In this document: positions 17,079 through 24,717 of the stretch, piece after piece
Layout of the letters: every line of letters starts with the position of its first letter
Position numbering within the stretch: the stretch's first letter is position 1
Assembly: GCA_003153575.1 (NCBI GenBank)
Contig: PLZW01000009.1
Span: forward strand, 29,589 to 77,609
From: Acidimicrobiaceae bacterium
Lineage (GTDB): Bacteria; Actinomycetota; Acidimicrobiia; Acidimicrobiales; RAAP-2
Length of the DNA: 48,021 nucleotides
Direction: 5' to 3'
Notes under the pieces: model-generated
Database searches by the model: none
Told to the model about the DNA's origin: nothing
Seen by the model: only the letters and a program-made list of their open reading frames with translations
Position numbers and translations under genes: made by a program

Positions 17079-19454
17079 ATGCCCGCCGACCCCGGCTCCC
17101 GCCGGACCCCTGCATTCGACGCCGTCACCCGGGCCGAGCTCCTCGACGCGTCGCTGCCCGAGCTCCACCACCGGGCGGCGAGCGTGCGCGACGCCGCCTT
17201 CGGCACCCGGATGACCTTCTCCCCGAAGGTCTTCGTCCCCCTCACCATGCTGTGCCGTGACCGGTGCGGCTACTGCACGTTCGCCAAGGCGCCGGCACGG
17301 CTCGAGTCGCCCTACCTGTCGATCGAGCAGGTCCTCGACATCGCCCGGGCCGGCCGCGCCGCCGGCTGCCACGAAGCCCTGTTCACCCTGGGCGAGGGCC
17401 CCGAGGACCGCTATCCGGCAGCGGCCGGGTGGCTGGCCGACCACGGCTACACCTCGACGGTCGACTACCTGGCGGCCGCCTGTGCCGCAGTGCTCGAGGA
17501 GACCGGCCTGCTCCCCCACGCCAACGCCGGCGCCCTGAGCGGGGCCGACCTCGCCACCCTGCGGGCCGTCTCGGCCAGCCAGGGGATGATGGTGGAGTCG
17601 ACCAACCCCGAGCTCGACGCCCACCGCTCGGCCCCGGACAAGGTCCCGGCGCGCCGCTTGGCCACCATGGAGGCGGCTGGCCGCCTGGCCATCCCGTTCA
17701 CCACCGGCCTCCTGGTCGGCATCGGCGAGTCCCGGGCCGACCGGCTCGACACCCTCGAGGCCATCGCCGCCAGCCACGCCCGTCACGGCCACATACAGGA
17801 GGTGATCGTCCAGAACTTCCTGCCCAAGCCGGGCACGTCGATGCGCCGGCACCCGCCGTGCCCGACCGACGAGTTCCTGTGGACCATCGCCGCCGCCCGC
17901 CTGATGCTGCCGACCGACATCCACCTCCAGGCGCCCCCCAATCTCTCCGACGAGCTGGGCCCGCTCGTCGGCGCCGGCATCGACGACTGGGGCGGCGTCT
18001 CGCCGGTGACGGCCGACCACGTGAACCCGGAACGGGCGTGGCCGGCCCTCGGGATCCTGCGGGCCGCCACCGAGGCCGCCGGGCACGTGCTCGCCCCGCG
18101 GCTCACGCTCTACCCCGAATTCGCCCTCCACCCGGACACCTGGCTCGACCCGGCCCTCCGGTTCCCGGTGATGGACGCATCCGACGCCGAAGGCCTCGGG
18201 CGCGACCACCCCTGGGCCTCGGGCGGCGAGTTCCCCCCGCCGGAGCTCCTCCCCCCGCTCGTGGTGCCGGACTCGCCCACCCGACCCGCAGTGGCCACGC
18301 AGGCCCCGACCGGCGGGGCGGTGGCCGAAGTACTCGAGGGCGTGCTGGCCGGGCAGACCGTGGGCGAGGACGAGATCGTGACCCTGTTCGGCGCCCGCGG
18401 CCCGGAGGTGCGGGCGGTGGCCGAGGTCGCCGACCAACTCCGTTACGACATCGTGGGCGACGAGGTCACCTTCGTCGCCAACCGCAACATCAACTACACC
18501 AACGTCTGCACCTTCAAGTGCAAGTTCTGCGCCTTCTCCAAGGGACCGCTCTCCCTCAACCTGCGGGGCACGCCGTATCTCCTCGAGCTGAGCGACATCA
18601 CCGACCGCGTGGCCGAGGCCGAGGCCATGGGGGCCACGGAGGTATGCCTGCAGGGCGGCATCCACCCCAAGTTCGACGGCGACTACTACCTCGAGGTCAT
18701 CAAGGCCGTCCGCCAGGCGTCGTCCACCATCCACATCCACGGCTTCACCGCCCTCGAGGTCACCGAGGGGGCCCGACGCTCCGAGATGGCGCTGGCCGAC
18801 TACCTGGTCCTGTTGCGCGACGCCGGGCTGCGCACGCTGCCCGGCACAGCCGCCGAGGTCCTGGACGACGACGTCCGGGCCATCATCTGCCCGGACAAGA
18901 TCAATACCGAAGAGTGGCTCGAAGCCCACCGGGCGGCACACTCGGTGGGCCTCAACTCGAACGTGACCATCATGTTCGGCTCCGTCGAACAGCCCCGGTC
19001 CTGGGCCCGGCACCTGGTGCGCACCCGGGAGCTGCAACTCGAGACGGGCGGGTTCACCGAGTTCGTGCCGCTGCCGTTCGTGCACATGGCCACCCCGATC
19101 TACATCCAGCGGAAAGCGCGCCGGGGCCCCACCTTCCGCGAGACGGTCCTGATGCACGCGGTGGGCCGCATCGCCTACCGGGGCGCCATCGACAACATCC
19201 AGCTGAGCTGGGTCAAAATGGGCGCCGCCGGAGCCCGCCAGCTCCTCCGCTCGGGCGTCAACGACCTCGGCGGCACCCTGATCGACGAGAACATCTCTCG
19301 GGCGGCGGGCGCCAGCCACGGCCAGATGATGGACGCCGACGGCTTCCGGGCCCTGGTGGCCCCCCTCGGGCGGACGCTCGCCCAGCGCACCACGCTGTAC
19401 GGCCGGGTCATCCACCCCGACGGCCACGACAGCGTGTTGGCCGGCGTCCGCTGA
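17079..19454 (+). CDS. fbiC: FO synthase FbiC (CofG-CofH fusion)
   Basis: This makes FO (7,8-didemethyl-8-hydroxy-5-deazariboflavin), the chromophore of coenzyme F420, from tyrosine and a flavin precursor. Two radical-SAM domains are fused: the CofG-like half has CRDRCGYC (Cys59, 63, 66) and the CofH-like half has CTFKCKFC (Cys477, 481, 484). Both are the expected C-x3-C-x2-C. The ATG at 17079 gives 791 aa. An in-frame ATG at 16998 (ATGA overlap with pgl) would add 27 residues that look unlike the family. Placement behind pgl suggests a functional tie with F420-dependent redox metabolism, which is inference. Confidence 0.95.
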   Translation: MPADPGSRRTPAFDAVTRAELLDASLPELHHRAASVRDAAFGTRMTFSPKVFVPLTMLCRDRCGYCTFAKAPARLESPYLSIEQVLDIARAGRAAGCHEALFTLGEGPEDRYPAAAGWLADHGYTSTVDYLAAACAAVLEETGLLPHANAGALSGADLATLRAVSASQGMMVESTNPELDAHRSAPDKVPARRLATMEAAGRLAIPFTTGLLVGIGESRADRLDTLEAIAASHARHGHIQEVIVQNFLPKPGTSMRRHPPCPTDEFLWTIAAARLMLPTDIHLQAPPNLSDELGPLVGAGIDDWGGVSPVTADHVNPERAWPALGILRAATEAAGHVLAPRLTLYPEFALHPDTWLDPALRFPVMDASDAEGLGRDHPWASGGEFPPPELLPPLVVPDSPTRPAVATQAPTGGAVAEVLEGVLAGQTVGEDEIVTLFGARGPEVRAVAEVADQLRYDIVGDEVTFVANRNINYTNVCTFKCKFCAFSKGPLSLNLRGTPYLLELSDITDRVAEAEAMGATEVCLQGGIHPKFDGDYYLEVIKAVRQASSTIHIHGFTALEVTEGARRSEMALADYLVLLRDAGLRTLPGTAAEVLDDDVRAIICPDKINTEEWLEAHRAAHSVGLNSNVTIMFGSVEQPRSWARHLVRTRELQLETGGFTEFVPLPFVHMATPIYIQRKARRGPTFRETVLMHAVGRIAYRGAIDNIQLSWVKMGAAGARQLLRSGVNDLGGTLIDENISRAAGASHGQMMDADGFRALVAPLGRTLAQRTTLYGRVIHPDGHDSVLAGVR

Positions 19455-19455
19455 C

Positions 19456-20508
19456 ATGAGCGGATCCTCCTTCGAGCAGGAGGAGCGCGGAGCGGACGTG
19501 ACCGGACCGGGTCCCGGGATCGACGAGCTGATCGACGGGGCCATGACCCCGACCGAGCGCCGGATCTACCGGTCGATGCTCGACACGGTGGGCGGCATGG
19601 CGCTCGACGGCACCGATGTCATCGATCTGAAGGTGGCCGACACCGCTCTGGCCGAGATGGCCGAGGCCTTCCGGATGTTCCAGCCGTTGCGCAAGCGGAT
19701 GAAGGTGACCATCTTCGGTTCGGCCCGCACCCAGCCCGACCAGCCGGGCTACCAGCAGGCACGGGCGTTGGCGGCGGCCATGGCCGGCGCCGGGTGGATG
19801 GTGGTCACCGGCGCCGGGCCCGGCATCATGGCCGCCGGCATGGAGGGCGCCGGACGCGACCAGTCCGTCGGGGTCAACATCCGACTCCCCCAAGAGCAGG
19901 GGGCCAACCGGTTCATCGCCCAGGACCCGAAGCTCGTCGAGATGCGCTTCTTCTTCACCCGCAAGCTCATGCTGTTGAAGGAGTCGGACGGCTTCATCGT
20001 GCTGCCCGGCGGATTCGGCACCCTGGACGAGGGCTTCGAGCTGCTGACCCTGCTCCAGACGGGAAAGGCCGAACCGGCGCCCGTCGTCCTGCTCGATGTG
20101 CCCGACGGGACCTACTGGCAGGGCTGGAGCCGGTTCGTGGCCGACGAGGTCGAGGCACGGGGGCTGGTCTCCGCGGACGACCGGGCGTTCTTCATCATCA
20201 CCGACGACGTCTCGGTGGCGACGGCCGAGCTGCTCGGCTTCTACCGGAACTACCGTTCCTGCCGGTGGGTCGGCGACCTCCTGGTGCTCCGGATGGCCAT
20301 CCACCCGGACAAGTCCCAACTCGCCGACCTCAACCGCCGCTTCGCCGACATCGTCACCTCGGGGGTCATCCGCAAGGTCGAACCGCTCCCGCCCGAACGG
20401 GCCGACGGCGACGTGGTCGACCTCCCCCGCCTGGCCCTCCGCTTCGACAAGGTCCACTACGGGCGGCTCCGTCAGCTCATCGACGCCGTGAACCGGCTCC
20501 TCGGCTGA
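19456..20508 (+). CDS. LOG-family (TIGR00730-like) Rossmann protein
   Basis: The 350-aa protein carries the family motif PGGFGTLDE (184-192), the preceding catalytic-region Arg in MRFFFTRK, and GAGPGIMAAGMEGA as the nucleotide-binding loop. LOG proteins are cytokinin-type nucleoside 5'-monophosphate phosphoribohydrolases; many bacterial members are nucleotide nucleosidases, and the old name lysine decarboxylase is misleading. About 80 residues before the Rossmann core and about 90 after it make this longer than the minimal family. It begins 1 bp after the fbiC stop, so it is the last gene of that transcript. Confidence 0.88.
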   Translation: MSGSSFEQEERGADVTGPGPGIDELIDGAMTPTERRIYRSMLDTVGGMALDGTDVIDLKVADTALAEMAEAFRMFQPLRKRMKVTIFGSARTQPDQPGYQQARALAAAMAGAGWMVVTGAGPGIMAAGMEGAGRDQSVGVNIRLPQEQGANRFIAQDPKLVEMRFFFTRKLMLLKESDGFIVLPGGFGTLDEGFELLTLLQTGKAEPAPVVLLDVPDGTYWQGWSRFVADEVEARGLVSADDRAFFIITDDVSVATAELLGFYRNYRSCRWVGDLLVLRMAIHPDKSQLADLNRRFADIVTSGVIRKVEPLPPERADGDVVDLPRLALRFDKVHYGRLRQLIDAVNRLLG

Positions 20509-20513
20509 GGAGC
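20496..20513 (+). terminator. Hairpin over the LOG gene stop codon
   Basis: GCTCCTC-GGCT-GAGGAGC forms a perfect 7-bp stem with a 4-nt loop that includes the TGA stop. There is no T-run, as is common in GC-rich actinobacteria. It lies between converging genes and may terminate the tkt-to-LOG transcript. Confidence 0.4.
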
Positions 20514-20520
20514 GTCCCGA

Positions 20521-20808
20521 TCACCCGATCCGGTGCGTCACCCGCCTCGGTAGGGCCCGCGGGCGAACCTGGCCCGTGATCGGCCTCGCCGGTCCGGCCA
20601 CCTCCGGTCTCCCCGCTGGTGTCGGTTGGTCGACGTAGCCGATCACGGTGAAGCAGTGGCCGAAGGCCGTCTCCGGGGGTGGGTCCTGGGACTCGAGGCC
20701 CCGGTCCCGCACGAGGGCGGTGGGCAGGCCCCGTGAGAACCATCGGGCCTCATGTCGGCCATATGGATCGATACACCAGTTCTGGGCCATGTGTTGTGTG
20801 ACATCCAT
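20521..20808 (-). CDS. Small aromatic-rich protein, DUF2510-like
   Basis: This 95-aa protein has a compact N-terminal block, WCIDPYGRHEARWFS followed by GLPTALVRD, that resembles the W-x2-DP-x-G ... RW ... G-x-PT-x-LV pattern of DUF2510 (SHOCT-linked, WW-like) modules. The middle part (PPPETAFGHCFTVIGYVDQP) has no recognised motif, and the end is basic and low in complexity. There is no ribosome binding site, but TAATCT (20820-20815) lies exactly 6 nt before the ATG, pointing to leaderless expression and supporting this as a real gene. The 11-nt GTTCA repeats lie directly upstream. Function unknown. Confidence 0.6.
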   Translation of the reverse strand: MDVTQHMAQNWCIDPYGRHEARWFSRGLPTALVRDRGLESQDPPPETAFGHCFTVIGYVDQPTPAGRPEVAGPARPITGQVRPRALPRRVTHRIG

Positions 20809-20814
20809 GTCGCT

Positions 20815-20848
20815 AGATTACCCTACGTTCACCTTATGTTCATGTCTT
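20815..20848 (-). promoter_or_regulatory. Promoter of the DUF2510-like gene
   Basis: Two overlapping minus-strand -10 options are seen: TAATCT (20820-20815), giving a leaderless mRNA, and TAGGGT (20825-20820), with AAGACA (20848-20843) at a 17-bp spacing as -35. For the first option the -35 position falls exactly on the second GTTCA repeat. Confidence 0.45.
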
Positions 20849-20875
20849 GTTCATTTTGGTAACCCTGGGGTCACC
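20827..20875 (+). promoter_or_regulatory. PHO-box-like array: 11-nt phased GTTCA direct repeats
   Basis: GTTCACC (20827), GTTCATG (20838) and GTTCATT (20849) are spaced exactly 11 nt apart, one helical turn. They are followed by looser GTAACCC (20859) and GGTCACC (20869). Streptomyces PhoP boxes are 11-nt direct repeats with a GTTCACC core, so this is a strong look-alike. It lies in an AT-richer divergent region between the DUF2510-like gene and the rightward small genes. No pho gene is nearby, so the regulator is inferred only. Confidence 0.55.
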
Positions 20876-21057
20876 TAACGGAGAGACGTGTACGGCACCG
20901 CACGTAGAGTCGATAGACCCTGGCGAAACCCGGTTGACCTGGCAAACCTGGGATCATGGAAGTCGACAGGTGCGCTGCCGAGAGATGCCGTCCCGTCGAC
21001 ACTGTGGGCGGCAATCAGGTGTGCGTTCAGCGATACAGCCAACGACCAAGGGGATCC

Positions 21058-21141
21058 ATGCGGACAACGCCGAGTGATGTGGTCATGGCCCGGGTTCCGG
21101 GCGCCACGAACTGTCCGACGCAGTTCCGCGGCTGGCGATGA
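21058..21141 (+). CDS. Candidate 27-residue small protein or leader coupled to the next gene
   Basis: A short frame starts with ATG after CCAAGGGGATCC, a reasonable ribosome binding site, and ends with a TGA that overlaps the next start as ATGA. The peptide starts MRTTPSDVVMARVPG and has one cysteine. The overlap and the ribosome binding site are the only evidence. It may serve to deliver ribosomes to the following gene, which lacks its own site. The remaining sequence between 20876 and 21057 shows no other convincing frame; TAGAGT at 20905-20910 is a possible -10. Confidence 0.3.
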   Translation: MRTTPSDVVMARVPGATNCPTQFRGWR

Positions 21142-21518
21142 CGGACCCGACGACCCCCTCCCGGTCAGCGGCCGCCGATCCGTCGGTACCCGCTCCGACG
21201 GGCCGCCGGAGGAGGCCGAGTCGGCGTCAGCTGCGCCTCGCCTTCACCGCGCTGACCGTGGTAACCGAGGTGCTGATGCTGAGGCGCCGCGGCTACGGCC
21301 TCGGCGGTGATGTGGTGGTGCGGTGCCGACGCGGTCATCTGTACACCACGCTGTGGTTCCCGGGTGCGTCTGTCACCTCGGTACGGCTCGGCTGGTGGAG
21401 GATCCAGTACTGCCCGGTCGGCCGACATGTGTCGCTCGTGACCCCCGTCGACACCGCCGATCTCGATGCGGTCGATCGCCAGGCCGCCACGGACGTCCAC
21501 GACCTCAGGCTGCCCTGA
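21138..21518 (+). CDS. Conserved hypothetical protein with zinc-ribbon-like Cys/His pairs
   Basis: The 126-aa protein has a disordered, Arg-rich N-terminus (1-35), a short hydrophobic helix (about 34-48), and a conserved-looking core. The core contains CRRGH (Cys63, His67) and YCPVGRH (Cys92, His97) around TLWFPGASVTSVRLGWWRIQ. Two C-x(3-4)-H pairs 25 residues apart suggest a small zinc-binding unit. I have an impression of similar actinobacterial proteins but cannot name a family. Its ATG overlaps the stop of a 27-codon frame. It is downstream of the GTTCA repeat array by about 260 bp. Confidence 0.7.
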   Translation: MTDPTTPSRSAAADPSVPAPTGRRRRPSRRQLRLAFTALTVVTEVLMLRRRGYGLGGDVVVRCRRGHLYTTLWFPGASVTSVRLGWWRIQYCPVGRHVSLVTPVDTADLDAVDRQAATDVHDLRLP

Positions 21519-21598
21519 CCCGGTAGGGCCCGCGTGCCGGAAGCAGCCGATGCACGTCAGGTGTACGTTCGGCCACGAACCGACCGACGGACGTCCCC

Positions 21599-22414
21599 AT
21601 GCACGCACTGCGCCGAACGACGCTGGTCCTCGTCCTGGCTCTAGCCGGAGTCTTTCTTTCCGCTCCGACCGTGGCCCGGGCCCAGCCCGTGTCGGGTCCG
21701 GGCTACTGGCTGGCCGGTGCCGACGGCGGGGTGTTCGCTTTCGGCGCCCCGTTCTACGGTTCGGGGTCGTCAGGGGGTTCGGCGGCGTGCGGGTTTACTC
21801 CGCAAGCGCCCAGCACCCTCAATGGGCGTGAGGGGTGCACCGCCATCGGGGCGGTGTCCAGCGGCAGCGGCTATTGGCTGCTCAACATGTTCCGGCAGGC
21901 GACGGGGTTCGGTGGCGCCGGATTCGTCGGCGGTAGCCATGGCTGCACCAGTTTGAATGGGGCCAGCGGGAAATGGGTGGGCATGGCCTCGTCGTCCACC
22001 GGCGCCGGCTACTGGCTCGTCGCCTCCAATGGTGGCGTGATGGGGTGCGGCGACGCCCCGGCACCCTACGGTGTTGTCTCCGGCGAGACCCTGGCCGCGC
22101 CGATCGTCGGCATGGCCGCGACGCCCGATGACCTGGGGTACTGGCTGGTGGCGGCCGACGGCGGGGTGTTCGCCTTCGGCGATGCCAGGTTCCAGGGATC
22201 GATGGGCAGGACCCCGCTCAACGCACCGGTCGTCGGCATCGCCGCCGTGCCAACGGGCCAAGGGTACTGGCTGGCCCCCGCCGACGGCGGGGTGTTCGCT
22301 TTCGGGGTGGCTCCGTTCCAGGGGTCGATGGCCGGAAAACCGCTGGACGCCCCAGTCGTAGACATCGCCCCGGCGCTCGGCCCGTCGGGATGCCTGCCGA
22401 TGGCCCGCTGCTGA
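21599..22414 (+). CDS. Secreted GYWL/ADGGVFAFG-repeat protein
   Basis: The 271-aa protein starts with a signal peptide (basic n-region, LVLVLALAGVFLSAP core, cleavage near ARAQP). The mature part is five repeats beginning with GYWL at residues 35, 91, 137, 180 and 222. The better ones continue as ADGGVFAFG and end with a PVVGIA-type strand. Such repeats probably build a beta-propeller and are very common in exported proteins of Acidimicrobiia, where they often accompany other domains; here they stand alone. Six cysteines (64, 80, 116, 150, 265, 271) may form disulfides. No ribosome binding site is clear. Function unknown; likely cell-surface or extracellular. Confidence 0.82.
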   Translation: MHALRRTTLVLVLALAGVFLSAPTVARAQPVSGPGYWLAGADGGVFAFGAPFYGSGSSGGSAACGFTPQAPSTLNGREGCTAIGAVSSGSGYWLLNMFRQATGFGGAGFVGGSHGCTSLNGASGKWVGMASSSTGAGYWLVASNGGVMGCGDAPAPYGVVSGETLAAPIVGMAATPDDLGYWLVAADGGVFAFGDARFQGSMGRTPLNAPVVGIAAVPTGQGYWLAPADGGVFAFGVAPFQGSMAGKPLDAPVVDIAPALGPSGCLPMARC

Positions 22415-22466
22415 CCGCACTCGCTCCTGTGAGTGAAGATCTCCAGACGTTCCGGCGACCGTAGGC

Positions 22467-22949
22467 CTACTGCTCGGATCCGGCCTCGGGAGTTGCTGCG
22501 TTCCCGGTTGACTCGTCCTCGTCGGTCTCGATCGACTCGCTTCGGACCTCCCGCTGCTCGTCTTCGACTTCGAGGATCGTCTCCTTCGGCGCCTCCTCGA
22601 GCATCATCAAGGAAGCGGCCGCCCCGGGCACCGCCCGCAGCAGCTCGTCGAGCTTGCGCTGGGTGGCGGCCTGCTCGCGGCTCTGGGTGTGCTGGATGGT
22701 GAACACCATCATCAGGGTCAGTGCCGCCACCGTCACCTCGAATCCCACCACCCACTGGTTCGGGAAGCCGAGGAACCCGCCCACCACCAGGAAGACCATC
22801 AGCAGCGCGACGCCGGAGATGGCGACGACCGGCATCGAGCTGTAGTGGTCGATGCGGTAGAGCACCTTGCTCACCAGGGGCAATTGGGCGGTGCGACGCG
22901 AGATGTGTCGCCGCGGCACCGGCGTCTCCTCCACGTCGCGGTCGTCCAT
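22467..22949 (-). CDS. Low-affinity iron permease family-like membrane protein
   Basis: The 160-aa protein has two transmembrane helices (about residues 40-60 and 67-87: VVAISGVALLMVFLVVGGFL and WVVGFEVTVAALTLMMVFTI). After the second comes IQHTQSREQAATQRKLDELLRAV, a pattern typical of the short bacterial Iron_permease (PF04120) group, and then a long acidic tail. Iron transport is unproven for these short forms. TAGCCT (22963-22958) lies 8 nt before the ATG, consistent with a leaderless start. It converges with the GYWL-repeat gene; GTAGGCCTAC, a perfect palindrome, covers the stop region at 22461-22470. Confidence 0.75.
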   Translation of the reverse strand: MDDRDVEETPVPRRHISRRTAQLPLVSKVLYRIDHYSSMPVVAISGVALLMVFLVVGGFLGFPNQWVVGFEVTVAALTLMMVFTIQHTQSREQAATQRKLDELLRAVPGAAASLMMLEEAPKETILEVEDEQREVRSESIETDEDESTGNAATPEAGSEQ

Positions 22950-23069
22950 CTGCCTCAAGGCTACCGGCCGGGCCCGTTCCCGACGGCCGGGTGCCCTCGG
23001 CCCATCCACCCGTCGGTAGTCTGCCTTCGTGACGGTTCCCCCGAGCTGGGCCCTTCGAGGACCCACACG

Positions 23070-23966
23070 GTGATCCACGATCCGCAGCGGGACCTTCCCG
23101 AAGGTTGGGTGGGAGCCGCCTCGCGCGGCTTCGGACCGTTCACCACCGAGCTCACACTCGAGGGCCGAGACGGCGTCCGGGCGGTGTGGAGTTCGAGGCA
23201 CCACCGGAAGCGGTCCTCCTCGCCGGGCGGGTCGACCTGGTGGGCTCCGAGGGCCCTCGGCTGGTGGATGGGCGTGCTGTTCGCCTCCGGTTCGGCCTGC
23301 TTCGCACTGGCCGCCGTACCGACGCTGGCCTCCCATGTCGGGGCCACCGCCGACAACACCATCTACTTCGTCGGCTCCATCTTCTTCACCACCGCAGGCC
23401 TGCTCCAGTACGGACAAGTGGTCGGCGTAGACGACCCCGCCCTGTCCGGCATCGGTGCCCGACTCCGTCGTCTCGCCACCTGGTCCCCCCACCGGATCGA
23501 CTGGCTGGCGGCGGCCATCCAATCGGTCGGGACCCTCTTCTTCAACGTCAGCACCGCCCACGCCCTCACCACGTCGGCCACCACGACCCAAGGGCTCAAC
23601 CACACCATCTGGCGGCCCGACGCCCTCGGTTCCGTCTGCTTCCTGGTCTCCAGCTACCTCGCCTTCGCCGAGGTGTGCCATGGCTCATGGCGATGGCTTC
23701 CGGCCGACCTGTCCTGGTGGATCACGGTGGGCAATCTCCTCGGGTCGGTCGCCTTCGGCGTGTCGGCCGTGGCTTCCAAGTTCGTCGATGGCCAACTGCG
23801 GAGCGTCGGCTGGACCACGCTCGGCACCTTCGTCGGGGGCCTGTGCTTCCTGGCTGCCTCCATCCTCCTGCTACCCGAGCGCACCCGTGGCGAGGATCCC
23901 GCCGAGTCCGTCGCCTCCGAGGCACTGGCCGGAGCTGGGGCCTCCCCTGTCGCGGGTGACCGGTGA
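23070..23966 (+). CDS. Integral membrane protein with about six helices
   Basis: The 298-aa protein has a soluble N-terminus (about 65 residues) and six predicted transmembrane helices: GWWMGVLFASGSACFALAAV, IYFVGSIFFTTAGLLQYG, WLAAAIQSVGTLFFNVST, LGSVCFLVSSYLAFAEV, WWITVGNLLGSVAFGVSAV and LGTFVGGLCFLAASILLLP. The helices carry conserved-looking small and polar residues rather than transporter motifs. I know of similar unnamed actinobacterial proteins but no function. The GTG start follows GAGG by 10 nt. It is divergent from the iron-permease-like gene. Confidence 0.75.
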   Translation: MIHDPQRDLPEGWVGAASRGFGPFTTELTLEGRDGVRAVWSSRHHRKRSSSPGGSTWWAPRALGWWMGVLFASGSACFALAAVPTLASHVGATADNTIYFVGSIFFTTAGLLQYGQVVGVDDPALSGIGARLRRLATWSPHRIDWLAAAIQSVGTLFFNVSTAHALTTSATTTQGLNHTIWRPDALGSVCFLVSSYLAFAEVCHGSWRWLPADLSWWITVGNLLGSVAFGVSAVASKFVDGQLRSVGWTTLGTFVGGLCFLAASILLLPERTRGEDPAESVASEALAGAGASPVAGDR

Positions 23967-24165
23967 CGGCCCGATCCGCCATGCTGCCCGATGATCGCCG
24001 GCCGAACGGCCGACGTGACTTTGGCATCGACCACGCACACCTGCTTGGCTCAAGGAGGAGCCCGGATCTGCCGACGCCCTTCCCATTGCACCCGACGGTG
24101 GCGGTGCGCGCTGCACCACCATTCCGCTGTGACACGAGACCTCCCCGAGCGATAGGTAGAGCGAC

Positions 24166-24717
24166 GTGGAAGATTCCGTCGAACGGGATGGAGAGGTCGC
24201 ACGACTCGGCGCCGGCGACACTCGGTCCTGGGAGATGCTCTACAGACGGGTGTACCCATCAATGCTGGCCTACGCCGAACGCCGGGTCGTGTCCAAGGAG
24301 GAGGCCCAGGACGCCGTCTCCGAGGCCATGACGCGCACGGTGGCAGGCATGGACCGGCTGGCCGCTACCGGCGCCACCCCCGAGGCCTGGCTGTTCGGCG
24401 TCCTCCGTCACGTGGTGCTCGACCGCCAGAGGAGCTCGTACCGGAGACGGGACCTGCCCGTCCGGCGCGACGTCGTCCCCGACGGTCCGCTCGAATCGGC
24501 GGTGGTCGGCGACGAACAGGCCAGCGTGCGGGCCGCCTTCGCTCTGCTCCCTGATCGCGACCGAGAGCTCCTCGAACTGCGGGTGGTGGCCGGCCTCAGT
24601 TCGGAAGAGGTCGCCGCCATCCTCGACATGCGTCCCGGTGCCGTCCGCACCGCTCAAGCCCGGGCACTCGACAAGCTGCGCGCCGTCCTGGGCGGGGCCG
24701 AGGGGGTCGGGTCATGA
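24166..24717 (+). CDS. ECF-type RNA polymerase sigma factor
   Basis: The 183-aa protein has sigma region 2 (about 22-90: PSMLAYAERRVVSKEEAQDA, then WLFGVLRHVVLDRQRS) and region 4 (about 118-170: LPDRDRELLELRVVAGLSSE, then AAILDMRPGAVRTAQARALD). The linker is short, as in ECF factors, and there is no C-terminal extension. It probably directs a small regulon in response to an envelope signal. Its GTG start is preceded by GATAGGTAGAGCGAC, and its stop overlaps the next gene by ATGA. The 199 bp upstream (23967-24165) contain AAGGAGGAG without a suitable start codon and a weak hairpin near 23999-24012, and no gene that I can support. Confidence 0.92.
   Translation: MEDSVERDGEVARLGAGDTRSWEMLYRRVYPSMLAYAERRVVSKEEAQDAVSEAMTRTVAGMDRLAATGATPEAWLFGVLRHVVLDRQRSSYRRRDLPVRRDVVPDGPLESAVVGDEQASVRAAFALLPDRDRELLELRVVAGLSSEEVAAILDMRPGAVRTAQARALDKLRAVLGGAEGVGS

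Noticed and set aside
23967-24165. Possible gene after AAGGAGGAG in the spacer before the sigma gene
   Set aside because: No ATG, GTG or TTG at workable distance, and no tRNA-like fold could be made out.
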